Part shown: piece by piece, positions 35,854 through 44,588 of the stretch | Position numbering within the stretch: the stretch's first letter is position 1 | How the letters are laid out: every line of letters starts with the position of its first letter | Notes under the pieces: model-generated | The model's input: the letters and a program-made list of their open reading frames with translations, nothing else | The model's database searches: none | Told to the model about the DNA's origin: nothing | NCBI GenBank assembly: GCA_040752025.1 | Contig: JBFMFR010000003.1 | Location: 219,057 to 283,056 of the forward strand | Source: JBFMFR01 sp040752025 | Lineage (GTDB): Bacteria; Chloroflexota; Anaerolineae; Anaerolineales; UBA4823 | Direction: 5' to 3' | DNA: 64,000 nt | Translations under genes and position numbers: made by a program

Positions 35854-38109
35854 ATGTCCCGACTACTTGAAACTTTCTGGAAGCCGCGGTCGCTCAGCAC
35901 AAAACTACTGCTGCCGATCGCTGGCTTGATGCTGGTGGCTCTGCTGGCCAGCAGTTTTGCTTTCGTGGTTAGCACAGCCGCAACGCGCAACCGTATTCTC
36001 CAACAACAAATCCTTGACGACCAACAACGCATCACCCAAACGCTCTCCGGGAGGGTAGAAACCATCCGGTCAGCAGCGCAAATCCTGGCATCGAATGACG
36101 AGATCGCCAGGGCGATGACTGACAAAACGGACGAATCCCTCAGCCTGGTGGACAGCCGCGCGGTGCAGGTGCGCAACCGCTTTGGGCTGGATGTGATCCA
36201 AATTTATGCAGCCTCGGGCGAAGCCTGGACGAATTTGCTGCTTGCCAGCCTCTACCGCGTTTCCTCTTTGCAGCCGTATATCCAGGATGGGGAGACCACC
36301 CTGGTCATTGTCGATGAGCGTTTGTTACTGCTCAGCCGGATGCGAATGCAATCCGGCGCAGGCGACGTCATCGTCGGCATCGACCTGGAAACCGAACTCA
36401 AACGCATCATCGCTCAAGAAGGCCTGGCAGCAGACCTGGGCTTGCGCTTTCAAGATTCCGAAGTTACGATCCTACGATCGCCTGGCGAATCCGAGAAAGT
36501 GCGGGGCGAGGCCGAGCTTTTACTCGGCGATTCGCCCGCTACGCTGATCATCGCCCACCCGGTGGCCGAGATCAACCAGGTGACCAATGCTGGCCTGGTT
36601 GTGACAGTCGCCAGCCTGCTATTGACGACGTTGGTACTGATCTTCTTGAGCACCCGGGTGATCCAGTCGATTGCCCTCCCGGTAGAAAAGCTGGCGGACG
36701 TGGCGCAATCTGTGAGGCGCGACCACCAGTTCGAGCCAATCGATTGCCAGGTTTTCGCTCAGAATCCGCTTTACATCGGCCAGGGCGATGAATTGGGACG
36801 GCTGTTCCAGGATTTCAACACCATGCTGTTGGAGCTGCGCGATCTATATACCGACCTGGAGCACAAAGTAGAAACGCGCACACGCCAGGTTGAGGCTGCT
36901 TCCGAGATCGCCAGGGCAACTGCCGCCAGCCTGGAACTGGATGTTGTGCTGCGCACCGCCGTCGAAATGGTTTGCCAGCGCTTCGGTCTTTATTTCGCCG
37001 GGGTGTTCATCATCGATCCCCGCAGGAATGTAGCCACGCTGCGCGAGGCCACTCGCCAGGTGGCGCAGTTATTCGACGACAATCGTTACCTGGTGCTGCC
37101 CCTGGATAAAGACTCGCACATAGCACAGGCGATTCGCTCACGACAGGTTATGCTGGTGCAGGATGTGAGGCGTGCCCCTGGCTATCTACCCCACACATCC
37201 CTTCCAGATTCGCAGGCCGAGGCTGTTTTCCCTCTGATTCATGGCGAACACGTGATCGGGGCCCTGGATGTGCAAAGCGCTCGCATGGAGGCCTTCGTGC
37301 CTGAACTGGTCGAAATTCTACACACCCTGGCCGACCAGCTTGCTGTTGCAATCCAGAATGCCAGCCTGTTCGAACAGCAGAAGGAAATTGCCACCCGCCT
37401 GACAGAGATCGACTTCGTCAAGACACAGTTCCTGGCGACCGTCAGCCATGAATTGCGCACGCCCTTGAACTCCATCATTGGATTCTCCAAGCTGATGCTC
37501 AATGAACTGGATGGACCGATCACCGAAGCCCAGGCCAGCGACCTGCAATCGATTTTCGAGAACGGACAGCACCTGTTATGGATCATCAATGACATGCTCG
37601 ACCTTTCTCAGATGGAAGCCGGGAGAATGGGCCTGGACCTGGGAGAAGTGAACCTGGGTGATGAAATTGCCGCCGCCCTGGAGGTGATCCAGAAGCGTTT
37701 GAACAGCAAGCCCATCCAACTGCGCATGGAAGTCCCGGCAGATTTGCCCGTGCTGCAAGCCGATGGGCCGCGCCTGCGCCAGGTATTGATCAACCTCCTG
37801 TCCAACGGCGTCAAATTTACAAATTCCGGTATTGTGGCCGCTACTGCCACGTACAACGAGCAGTGGGTCATCGTCAGCATCGAAGATACCGGCATCGGCA
37901 TCGCGCCGGAACACATGGACAGGCTCTTCCGGCCCTTCTCCCAGATAGATGCATCGTCTACACGCAAGCACGGCGGCCTGGGCCTGGGGCTGATCGTAAC
38001 GCGTTACATCATCGAGCTGCATGGCGGCAAAATCTGGGCCGACAGCCTCCCGGGTGTTGGCTCGACGTTTTCGTTTGTCTTACCCATCCAACGCGGCCAA
38101 TCGATTTAG
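35854..38109 (+). CDS. Membrane histidine kinase with GAF domain
   Basis: 751 aa. TM1 about 16-45, a large extracytoplasmic sensor (about 46-245, resembling Cache-type), TM2 about 247-270, HAMP, coiled coil, GAF (about 360-510), HisKA with His532 (TVSHELRTPLNSIIG) and HATPase (NLLSNGVKFTNS, DTGIGIAP, GLGLGLI). No receiver gene is adjacent. It is followed 48 bp later by a stand-alone pstS, suggesting that it senses phosphate status, perhaps through that binding protein. The C-terminal kinase core is complete. Confidence 0.9.
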   Translation: MSRLLETFWKPRSLSTKLLLPIAGLMLVALLASSFAFVVSTAATRNRILQQQILDDQQRITQTLSGRVETIRSAAQILASNDEIARAMTDKTDESLSLVDSRAVQVRNRFGLDVIQIYAASGEAWTNLLLASLYRVSSLQPYIQDGETTLVIVDERLLLLSRMRMQSGAGDVIVGIDLETELKRIIAQEGLAADLGLRFQDSEVTILRSPGESEKVRGEAELLLGDSPATLIIAHPVAEINQVTNAGLVVTVASLLLTTLVLIFLSTRVIQSIALPVEKLADVAQSVRRDHQFEPIDCQVFAQNPLYIGQGDELGRLFQDFNTMLLELRDLYTDLEHKVETRTRQVEAASEIARATAASLELDVVLRTAVEMVCQRFGLYFAGVFIIDPRRNVATLREATRQVAQLFDDNRYLVLPLDKDSHIAQAIRSRQVMLVQDVRRAPGYLPHTSLPDSQAEAVFPLIHGEHVIGALDVQSARMEAFVPELVEILHTLADQLAVAIQNASLFEQQKEIATRLTEIDFVKTQFLATVSHELRTPLNSIIGFSKLMLNELDGPITEAQASDLQSIFENGQHLLWIINDMLDLSQMEAGRMGLDLGEVNLGDEIAAALEVIQKRLNSKPIQLRMEVPADLPVLQADGPRLRQVLINLLSNGVKFTNSGIVAATATYNEQWVIVSIEDTGIGIAPEHMDRLFRPFSQIDASSTRKHGGLGLGLIVTRYIIELHGGKIWADSLPGVGSTFSFVLPIQRGQSI

Positions 38110-38157
38110 ATTGTTCGAAGCCTGGCCGAACACAGATTGAAACAACCTGGAGACTAC

Positions 38158-38985
38158 ATGTTACACAAAACCTTCGTCCTCGCCTGCACAATTGCCTTGC
38201 TGCTGTCGGCCTGCGCCGGCGGAGTAGTTCCGCAAGAGCCGACCTTCACACCCCTGGTGGGCAAACTGACTTTTGCCGGCAGCACCACGGTGCAGCCCCT
38301 GGCTGCCATGCTGGGCGACTCTTTCCAAAAGCGCCACCCACAAGTCCAGTTAGACATCGCCGCTGGCGGCAGCAAAGTCGGCATTCAGGCTATCCACGAT
38401 GGCACAGTCGATATCGGCATGGCCTCGCGCCAGCTTTCCTCTGAAGAAGCGCAGGGCATCGATCAATTTCAGATCGCCAGCGACGTGATCGCGGTAGTGG
38501 TGCATCCCGACAACCCGGTCAAAGACTTGCAAATAGAAAAACTGCGCCAGATCTACCTGGGCGAAATCACCAACTGGAGCGAGCTGGGCGGTGAGGACCT
38601 GCCCATCGTGCCGGTAGCCCGCGAACAGAGTTCGGGCACGCGCGGCGCGTTCGACGAACTGGTGCTGGAAAAACAGGAACCCAGCGCGGCGAACCTGCGC
38701 CTGGCCGTGACCGCCGGCGATATGGCTGCCATCGTCGCTCAGGAGAAAGCAGCCATCGGCTACGTTGGTTTTGGCAACCTGGGCAGCGAAATCAAGCTTG
38801 TGGCCATCAACGGTATCCTCCCCAGCCTGGAAACCGCCCAAAACGGCAGCTACCCCTTGCTGCGCCCGCTGATTTTGATGACCGGCCCGCTGTCACAACC
38901 TCTGGCAGAGATGTTTGTCGAGTTCGTGCTCAGCGCCCCAAGCCAGCAACAGATTGCCGAAGCGGGTTGGGTGCCAGTCAAGTAG
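38158..38985 (+). CDS. pstS: Stand-alone PstS-like phosphate-binding lipoprotein
   Basis: 275 aa from ATG 38158. Lipobox Cys19 (ALLLSAC). PstS signatures: TFAGSTTVQPLAAML, DIAAGGSKVGIQAI, IGMASRQLSSEE and REQSSGTRGAF. Contains the phosphate-binding Ser/Gly loops but has no pstC/pstA beside it; it follows a histidine kinase gene. Could feed either Pst permease in the window or act as a sensor accessory. Confidence 0.9.
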   Translation: MLHKTFVLACTIALLLSACAGGVVPQEPTFTPLVGKLTFAGSTTVQPLAAMLGDSFQKRHPQVQLDIAAGGSKVGIQAIHDGTVDIGMASRQLSSEEAQGIDQFQIASDVIAVVVHPDNPVKDLQIEKLRQIYLGEITNWSELGGEDLPIVPVAREQSSGTRGAFDELVLEKQEPSAANLRLAVTAGDMAAIVAQEKAAIGYVGFGNLGSEIKLVAINGILPSLETAQNGSYPLLRPLILMTGPLSQPLAEMFVEFVLSAPSQQQIAEAGWVPVK

Positions 38986-38987
38986 AA

Positions 38988-39641
38988 CTAAGTCGCGGCC
39001 GCCAGCGCCGCGGCAGCCGCGGCGGCGCTGATCTCCTCGAGCGTTTGGGCAACCGCCTCGCCAATGATTTCGCCTTGCACCAGTTCCTCGATGCGCTTGC
39101 GCGCCCTTCTGCGCTCGTCCTTGGTGAACACCAGACCCAGCATGCCGCAAGCATGTAACAGGCTGAGCAAGCCAAGTGTGCGCGCTTCTGGCTGAAATTG
39201 GGTCAGCACAGCCTCGCGCAGGCGCTGCTTGACCCAGTATTTGGCCGAGGCGTCTTGCTGTGGGTAAGCTTCGTAAGGGATCACCCATAAGAAGCGCTTA
39301 CCTTCTTTCCGCAAGGCGCCCATAGCGACCAGGCTGGCTGCCACCCGGCTGCGCAATTGTTTATTGTGCTGGCTCAAGACATTGATCCAATAGGTGGCTT
39401 TGCGCGGTTTCTCCGCTTGCACAATCTTCGCCAGACTCTCATCCAGGATCTCGTCATTGCAGACCAGGTTTTCCAGGATAACCACTTTATTGCCTTCTAA
39501 TCCAAGCTTCCCAGAAAAGGTCAACTCGGACAGGATCGCGCCAGCCATCCCATAAGGCAAGCCAGTCGAGGCGGAGGGGTGAACCACGCCGCGGTCATCA
39601 TCGATCGCCAACAGAAATAATTCTTCGACCAGATTCAGCAT
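38988..39641 (-). CDS. GPP34 (GOLPH3-like) family protein
   Basis: 217 aa. The pattern LVEELFLLAIDDDRG, LPYGMAGAILSELTFSGKL, an ILDESLAKI segment and the late LLSLLHACGMLGLVF / ERRRARKRIEEL blocks match the GPP34 fold, whose eukaryotic member GOLPH3 binds phosphatidylinositol-4-phosphate. Bacterial members have no fixed function. The C-terminus is an unusual Ala-rich run. Probably cotranscribed with the V4R gene (9-bp gap). Confidence 0.8.
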   Translation of the reverse strand: MLNLVEELFLLAIDDDRGVVHPSASTGLPYGMAGAILSELTFSGKLGLEGNKVVILENLVCNDEILDESLAKIVQAEKPRKATYWINVLSQHNKQLRSRVAASLVAMGALRKEGKRFLWVIPYEAYPQQDASAKYWVKQRLREAVLTQFQPEARTLGLLSLLHACGMLGLVFTKDERRRARKRIEELVQGEIIGEAVAQTLEEISAAAAAAALAAAT

Positions 39642-39650
39642 TTTTCTCTC

Positions 39651-40319
39651 TCATTCTTTCGGGGTGTTTGAAATTTCCCAGACACAGGCGGGGGCGCCAG
39701 CAGCCCGGCATTCGACTTCGACAACTTCGAACTCTTTACCGGTCAGCCAAAGCAGCGACTGCTGCAAAATGCCATTGAATGTCAGGCAAATCGATTCGCT
39801 GGACTGCTTGCCAGCACACATTGGGCAGCCTGCGGCAATATATGCCCAGCGATCGCCGCGATCCTCGTAGCTCAACTGGTAATTCTCCCCGATCGGCTTT
39901 GACAGTTTGTTGAAGCCGTCTTGCAGACTTTCAATCACCAGCTTGATCTGCGCGGAAACGGGCATCAGTTTCGCAGTGGCTTTGGCGGCAACGTTGAAAA
40001 CTGCGCCCTGCTTCTCCGTAGCCAGGCGAGAGCCGATACGCCCGATGCGCAAAGTCATACTCTTGCCTGCTCTCCCGAAGAAATTCAACAGGCCCGCACA
40101 CAGGTCGGCATATTCTGCCGCCCGGATATCACTGCCAAAATCGAAATTCTCAGGCGGGTAATTATCGATAAACTTCTCCAGCCCGGCGTCGCGCAAAACC
40201 ACGCTCATGCCCTGCTTGCCGATCACTTCCTCCGCCGATAACAACGCCCAGCGCATATAGGCATCAGACATGTGTAAGTCACGCACTGGATCATGTTCGG
40301 TTTTATTTTTGATTTCCAT
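39651..40319 (-). CDS. V4R-domain protein
   Basis: 222 aa from ATG 40319 (AGGAGAAAGTA upstream). The C-terminal half resembles the V4R (4-vinyl reductase) small-molecule-binding domain: CPMCAGKQSSESIC, then GKEFEVVEVECRAAGAPACVWEI, where several Cys could bind metal. The N-terminal part is helical. V4R domains usually sense hydrocarbons or lipids. Divergent from surE across a gap containing Pho-box-like repeats; pairs with the GPP34 gene. Confidence 0.7.
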   Translation of the reverse strand: MEIKNKTEHDPVRDLHMSDAYMRWALLSAEEVIGKQGMSVVLRDAGLEKFIDNYPPENFDFGSDIRAAEYADLCAGLLNFFGRAGKSMTLRIGRIGSRLATEKQGAVFNVAAKATAKLMPVSAQIKLVIESLQDGFNKLSKPIGENYQLSYEDRGDRWAYIAAGCPMCAGKQSSESICLTFNGILQQSLLWLTGKEFEVVEVECRAAGAPACVWEISNTPKE

Positions 40320-40396
40320 TACTTTCTCCTGATCGTTGAGCCTGCTATACTCCGGTATTGTAATAAGCAAAGGCATAATCGCATACAGAAATCATG

Positions 40397-40412
40397 TTAA
40401 TTTTTGTTAACA
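40397..40412. promoter_or_regulatory. Pair of TTAACA-like hexamers facing the V4R-GPP34 operon
   Basis: TTAATT-N4-TTAACA (40397-40412), 78 bp upstream of the minus-strand V4R start. Only two repeats, so weaker than the neighbouring array. Confidence 0.35.
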
Positions 40413-40481
40413 AAGTCGCCCTGTCGCCCCTGATCCCCTGATTGCACAACATGCCTGGGCCCGCCAATGGCTCCCCAGAAT

Positions 40482-40520
40482 GATTTTAAACGTTAACTGG
40501 CCGTTTACCCCGCGTTAAAC
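40482..40520. promoter_or_regulatory. Pho-box-like hexamer array upstream of surE
   Basis: GATTTT-N5-TTAACT-N5-TTTACC-N5-TTAAAC (40482-40520) on an 11-bp period; the last three hexamers are the clear ones. A TATGTT (40541-40546) could be the -10. The surE ATG is at 40572. Confidence 0.6.
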
Positions 40521-40571
40521 ACGCCCCGAGACTCTCGTGGTATGTTTCCATTACTTTGGAGGAATAGTACT

Positions 40572-41354
40572 ATGCACATACTGGTAACCAATGATGATGG
40601 TGTGATGGCCCCTGGCTTGCAGGCGTTGGCCGAAGAGATGCGCCAAATCGGCCAGGTAAGCATCCTGGCCCCCGACCGCAACTGGTCGGGCGGCGGGCAC
40701 GTAAAGACCCTGGACCGTCCCCTGCGCATCCGCCAGGTGACCCTGGCCGACTACGGCCAGGCGTTTTCCAGTGATGGCGCGCCTTCGGACTGCGTGGCGC
40801 TGGCTTTGCTGGGTTTCTTCCCCGAAAAAATCGACCTGGTCGTCTCCGGGATCAACCCGATGGCTAACATCGGCCACGATGTCACCTATTCCGGTACAGT
40901 CACCGCGTCCATGGAAGCGGTCATCTGGAATGTTCCTGCTGTCGCCTTTTCGCTCGATACGCGCGAGAACCACCTCAGTCTACTGGATTACGGCCCTGCG
41001 GCGCGCATCGCCCGCCAGATCGTGCAAGCCCTGCAAGACCACCGTCTACCTGCCGGCATCCTGTTGAACGTCAATGTGCCTTACCTGCCTGAAGATCAGA
41101 TCAAAGGAATGCGCATCACCCGGCAGGGGCTGCGAGTCTACCGCGACCGCCTGGATCAGCGTATGGACCCGCGCGGCCGCCCATATTATTGGATCGCCGG
41201 CGATGCCCCCACCGGCATCCCCGAAGATGGCAGTGATGTGGGCGCGCTGGCCGAAGGCTACGTTTCCATCACACCGCTGCAGCTCGATCTGACCGCTTAT
41301 CCTGCCCTACATTTGCTGCGAAATTGGCAGTGGGAGCAAGTCAAAACCGCCTGA
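40572..41354 (+). CDS. surE: 5'/3'-nucleotidase SurE
   Basis: 260 aa from ATG 40572 with GGAGG upstream; earlier in-frame starts lack support. Metal-dependent phosphatase releasing phosphate from nucleoside monophosphates. Metal and substrate motifs: ILVTNDDGVMAPG (NDD), PDRNWSGGGH, SDGAPSDCVALAL and VVSGINPMANIGHDVTYSGTV. Preceded by a Pho-box-like array, so probably induced on phosphate limitation. Monocistronic, 200 bp before the tandem pstS. Confidence 0.94.
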   Translation: MHILVTNDDGVMAPGLQALAEEMRQIGQVSILAPDRNWSGGGHVKTLDRPLRIRQVTLADYGQAFSSDGAPSDCVALALLGFFPEKIDLVVSGINPMANIGHDVTYSGTVTASMEAVIWNVPAVAFSLDTRENHLSLLDYGPAARIARQIVQALQDHRLPAGILLNVNVPYLPEDQIKGMRITRQGLRVYRDRLDQRMDPRGRPYYWIAGDAPTGIPEDGSDVGALAEGYVSITPLQLDLTAYPALHLLRNWQWEQVKTA

Positions 41355-41436
41355 AGTATGCTGCTTTTCTTCTCCTCGGGGGGCGACGATCTCAGAGCGA
41401 ATGATTGCTCTAATCCCGGGTTATGGCGCGCCGAGG

Positions 41437-41496
41437 TTAACAAACCCTTACGTATTTTTTAAAATTCATTAACAATCCATTCTAAGCCCGTTAAAA
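41437..41496. promoter_or_regulatory. Six-hexamer Pho-box-like array before the tandem pstS operon
   Basis: TTAACA, TTACGT, TTAAAA, TTAACA, TTCTAA, TTAAAA start at 41437, 41448, 41459, 41469, 41480 and 41491 (steps 11, 11, 10, 11, 11). An extended -10 TGTGATAAT (41501-41509) follows 4 bp later, so the last hexamers occupy the -35 region, as for an activator of the PhoP type. Confidence 0.7.
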
Positions 41497-41555
41497 GTGC
41501 TGTGATAATCTTAGGTGATGAACGAAAATTCAACCTTGTTTTGGAGGAAAAGATT

Positions 41556-43514
41556 ATGAATCGCAAGCTAAACATCGTGCTGTCTGTGCTAGTCCTATTG
41601 AGCTTCGTGCTCTCGGCTTGCGGCAGCCAGCCCACATCCACCCAGGCGCCAGCCAAACCCACTGAAGCGCCCAAGGCGACTGAAGCGCCTAAGGCGACCG
41701 AAGCGCCCAAGGCAACTGAAGCGCCCAAACCCACCGAAAAACCCATGGTGGAAAGCAAAGTGATGCTGCCCGAGGTCGACCCGGCTGCTGCGAGCGGCGA
41801 CATCATCACCGCCGGCAGCTCCACCGTCTTCCCGCTGGCCGAACGCATGGCCGAGCGCTTCAAAGACGAAGGCTTCGCCGGCAACATCACCATCGACAGC
41901 ATCGGCTCTGGCGGCGGTTTCGAGCGCTTCTGCGCAACCGGCGAGACCGACATCGCCAACGCCAGCCGCGCCATCAAGGACTCGGAAGTCGAAAGCTGCA
42001 AAGCCATCGGGCGCACGCCCATCCAGTTCCGCGTTGGCACCGACGCCATCGCCATCGTTGTCAGCAAAGAGAACACCTTCGTCACCGGTGTGACCGCCGA
42101 GCAACTGGCCCTGATCTTCTCCACCGCCGAGAAGTGGTCGGACGTCGATCCTGCCTGGCCGGCCGAGCCGATCCTGCGCTACATCCCCGGCACCGACTCG
42201 GGCACCTTCGATTTCTTCGTCGAAGAGATCTTCGACACCGAGAAGGAGCCCATCCTCAACGCTTCTAACCTCAACCTGAGCGAAGACGACAACGTGCTCG
42301 TCCAGGGCGTCCTGGGCAGCCCCTACGCCATCGGCTTCTTCGGCTTCGCCTACTACGCCGAGAATGCCGGCCAGATGACCGCCCTGTCCATCGATGGTGT
42401 AGCTCCCACCGCTGAAACCGCCGAAGACAACAGCTACCCGCTCTCCCGCCCGCTGTTCATCTACTCCGACGCCAAGATCATGCAGGAGAAACCCCAGGTA
42501 GCCGCCTTCATCAACTTCTTCCTGAGCTTCGTCAACGAAGAGATCGAGGATGTTGGCTACTTCCCCGCCAGCGTTGACGCTTTGGATGGCGCCAGGCAGG
42601 CCTGGCTGGACGGCACCACGGCTGTGCTCACCGATATGCCTAAAGCCGGTATGCTGCCCGAGGTCGACCCGGCTGCTGCGAGCGGCGACATCATCACCGC
42701 CGGCAGCTCCACCGTCTTCCCGCTGGCCGAACGCATGGCCGAGCGCTTCAAAGACGAAGGCTTCGCCGGCAACATCACCATCGACAGCATCGGCTCTGGC
42801 GGCGGTTTCGAGCGCTTCTGCGCAACCGGCGAGACCGACGTCGCCAACGCCAGCCGCGCCATCAAGGACTCGGAAGTCGAGAGCTGCGCTGGCATCGGCC
42901 GCACGCCCATCCAGTTCCGCGTTGGCACCGACGCCATCGCCGTGGTGGTCAGCAAGGAGAACACCTTCGTGACTGATGTGACCGCCGAGCAACTGGCCCT
43001 GATCTTCTCCACCGCCGAGAAGTGGTCGGACGTCGATCCTTCCTGGCCAGCCGAGCCGATCCTGCGCTACATCCCCGGCACCGACTCGGGCACCTTCGAT
43101 TACTTCGTCGAAGAAATCTTCGACACCGAGAAGGAACCTATCCTCAACGCTTCTAACCTCAATCTGAGCGAAGACGACAACGTGCTCGTCCAGGGCGTCC
43201 TGGGCAGCCCCTACGCCATCGGCTTCTTCGGCTTCGCCTACTACGCCGAGAACGCCGGCCAGATGACCGCCCTGTCCATCGACGGTGTAGCTCCCACCGC
43301 TGAAACCGCCGAAGACAACAGCTACCCGCTCTCCCGCCCGCTGTTCATCTACTCGGATGCCAAGATCATGCTGGAGAAGCCCCAGGTAGCCGCCTATATC
43401 AACTTCTTCCTGAGCTTCGTCAACGAAGAGATCGAGGATGTCGGCTACTTCCCCGCCAGTGAAGCAGCCTTGCAAGAGGCGATGCAGGCCTGGCTGGATG
43501 CAATGGCCCAATAA
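41556..43514 (+). CDS. pstS: Phosphate-binding lipoprotein with two tandem PstS domains
   Basis: 652 aa from ATG 41556 (TTGGAGG upstream). Lipobox Cys22 (FVLSAC), a linker of four 6-residue repeats (TEAPKA type), then two nearly identical PstS domains: about residues 70-365 and 366-652. Each has TAGSSTVFPLAERMAERF, SIGSGGGFERF, ANASRAIKDSE and PGTDSGTFD(F/Y)FVEEIF. The repeat offset is exactly 888 bp (296 codons) and identity is very high at the DNA level. The frame is open throughout, so this is a true fusion. First gene of pstS-pstC-pstA-pstB-phoU under a strong Pho-box-like array. Confidence 0.93.
   Translation: MNRKLNIVLSVLVLLSFVLSACGSQPTSTQAPAKPTEAPKATEAPKATEAPKATEAPKPTEKPMVESKVMLPEVDPAAASGDIITAGSSTVFPLAERMAERFKDEGFAGNITIDSIGSGGGFERFCATGETDIANASRAIKDSEVESCKAIGRTPIQFRVGTDAIAIVVSKENTFVTGVTAEQLALIFSTAEKWSDVDPAWPAEPILRYIPGTDSGTFDFFVEEIFDTEKEPILNASNLNLSEDDNVLVQGVLGSPYAIGFFGFAYYAENAGQMTALSIDGVAPTAETAEDNSYPLSRPLFIYSDAKIMQEKPQVAAFINFFLSFVNEEIEDVGYFPASVDALDGARQAWLDGTTAVLTDMPKAGMLPEVDPAAASGDIITAGSSTVFPLAERMAERFKDEGFAGNITIDSIGSGGGFERFCATGETDVANASRAIKDSEVESCAGIGRTPIQFRVGTDAIAVVVSKENTFVTDVTAEQLALIFSTAEKWSDVDPSWPAEPILRYIPGTDSGTFDYFVEEIFDTEKEPILNASNLNLSEDDNVLVQGVLGSPYAIGFFGFAYYAENAGQMTALSIDGVAPTAETAEDNSYPLSRPLFIYSDAKIMLEKPQVAAYINFFLSFVNEEIEDVGYFPASEAALQEAMQAWLDAMAQ
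41661..41732 (+). repeat. 18-bp tandem repeat encoding the lipoprotein linker
   Basis: Four units of 18 bp (41661, 41679, 41697, 41715) with few differences, encoding TEAPKA-type hexapeptides between the lipid anchor and the first PstS domain of the 41556 gene. Confidence 0.85.
41763..43511 (+). repeat. 888-bp direct duplication inside the tandem pstS
   Basis: Copy 1 begins at 41763 and copy 2 at 42651 (both ATGCTGCCCGAGGTCGACCC). Long stretches are identical; scattered differences concentrate near the junction and the C-terminal end. Suggests a recent in-frame duplication or ongoing gene conversion. Confidence 0.92.
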
Positions 43515-43530
43515 AGTTCGCTGTGCCGCT

Positions 43531-43569
43531 GGCCTGCCCGGTCCGGTTGGACCTGGCAGGCCTTTTCTT
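43531..43569 (+). terminator. Hairpin with T run between pstS and pstC (attenuator)
   Basis: Stem GGCCTGCC...GGCAGGCC (43531-43538/43555-43562) with inner stem GGTCC/GGACC and GGTT loop, followed by TTTTCTT. Located 16 bp after the tandem pstS stop and about 60 bp before pstC; likely partial termination that gives more binding protein than permease. Confidence 0.82.
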
Positions 43570-43628
43570 GCCTTTACTCATTAATCGACTTATAATTGCC
43601 TCGACACAATCCTTGGAGAAATCAAAGG

Positions 43629-44588
43629 ATGACAGTATATTCCATGAGCAAAGAAAAAACCAGCCAAAGCACAACCGAAACCATAACCCAAAGCCTGCGC
43701 CGCCGGCTGCGCCCTGGCGAAGCTTTGATCCAGGGCTTCTTGTTCTTATGCGGCGCCATCTCGATCCTGACTACAATCGGAATTGTCTACGAGCTGGGCA
43801 AAGAATCCCTGCTGTTCTTCCGCAGCCCAGAGGTCAGCCTGTTCGATTTCTTCACCGGTACACGCTGGCAGCCGCAAATCCTGGAGTTCGGCATCTGGCC
43901 GTTGGTGATATCGACGCTCATCACTACTGCCATTGCCATGTTGATCGCCCTACCGCTGGGCTTGAGCGTGGCGATCTACCTGAGCGAATACGCCACCCCG
44001 CGCGCCCGCGAGATCCTCAAACCCACCCTGGAAGTACTGGCTGGCATCCCCACTGTGGTGTACGGTTACTTCGCCCTGACCTTCATGACCCCATTGCTGC
44101 GCGGCATCATCGGCAAGGATATCGTCGGCATCTACAACATGGCCTCCGGCGGCCTGGTGATGGGCATCTTAATAATGCCGCTGATCACCTCGATGAGCGA
44201 AGATGCGCTCAGCGCCGTGCCGCGAGCGCTGCGCGAAGCTGCTTATGGCCTGGGCGCTACCCGCCTGGAAGTGGCCACGCGCATCGTGGTGCCAGCCGCG
44301 ATTTCCGGCATCTCGGCCGCCTTCATCGTGGGCATCTCACGCGCCATTGGCGAGACCATGATTGTGGCCCTTTCGGTCGGCGCGGGGCCCAATTTCACCT
44401 TCAACCCTTTCAACGGCGCTGAAACCATGACCGGCCACATCGTGCGCATCAGCGGCGGCGACATCAGCTACGACTCGCTGGATTACAACAGCCTGTTCGC
44501 CATTGGCCTGCTGCTCTTCATCATGACCCTTTCCCTGAACCTGATCAGCGAGCGTATCGTACGGCGCTTCCGAGAGGTGTACGAATGA
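43629..44588 (+). CDS. pstC: Phosphate ABC transporter permease PstC (second operon)
   Basis: 319 aa from the ATG at 43629; an ATG 15 nt later is an alternative. Six membrane helices with EAA loop LREAAYGLGATRLEVATRIVVPAA near residue 208. Overlaps pstA by 4 bp. Partner of the tandem PstS. Confidence 0.92.
   Translation: MTVYSMSKEKTSQSTTETITQSLRRRLRPGEALIQGFLFLCGAISILTTIGIVYELGKESLLFFRSPEVSLFDFFTGTRWQPQILEFGIWPLVISTLITTAIAMLIALPLGLSVAIYLSEYATPRAREILKPTLEVLAGIPTVVYGYFALTFMTPLLRGIIGKDIVGIYNMASGGLVMGILIMPLITSMSEDALSAVPRALREAAYGLGATRLEVATRIVVPAAISGISAAFIVGISRAIGETMIVALSVGAGPNFTFNPFNGAETMTGHIVRISGGDISYDSLDYNSLFAIGLLLFIMTLSLNLISERIVRRFREVYE

Noticed and set aside
41661..41732. Short regular repeats considered as a CRISPR array
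   Set aside because: Units are contiguous, 18 bp, without spacers, and encode a lipoprotein linker in frame.
41595..43511. 638-codon open frame antisense to the tandem pstS
   Set aside because: It repeats only because the sense gene is duplicated; Gly/Asp/Val-rich shadow translation.
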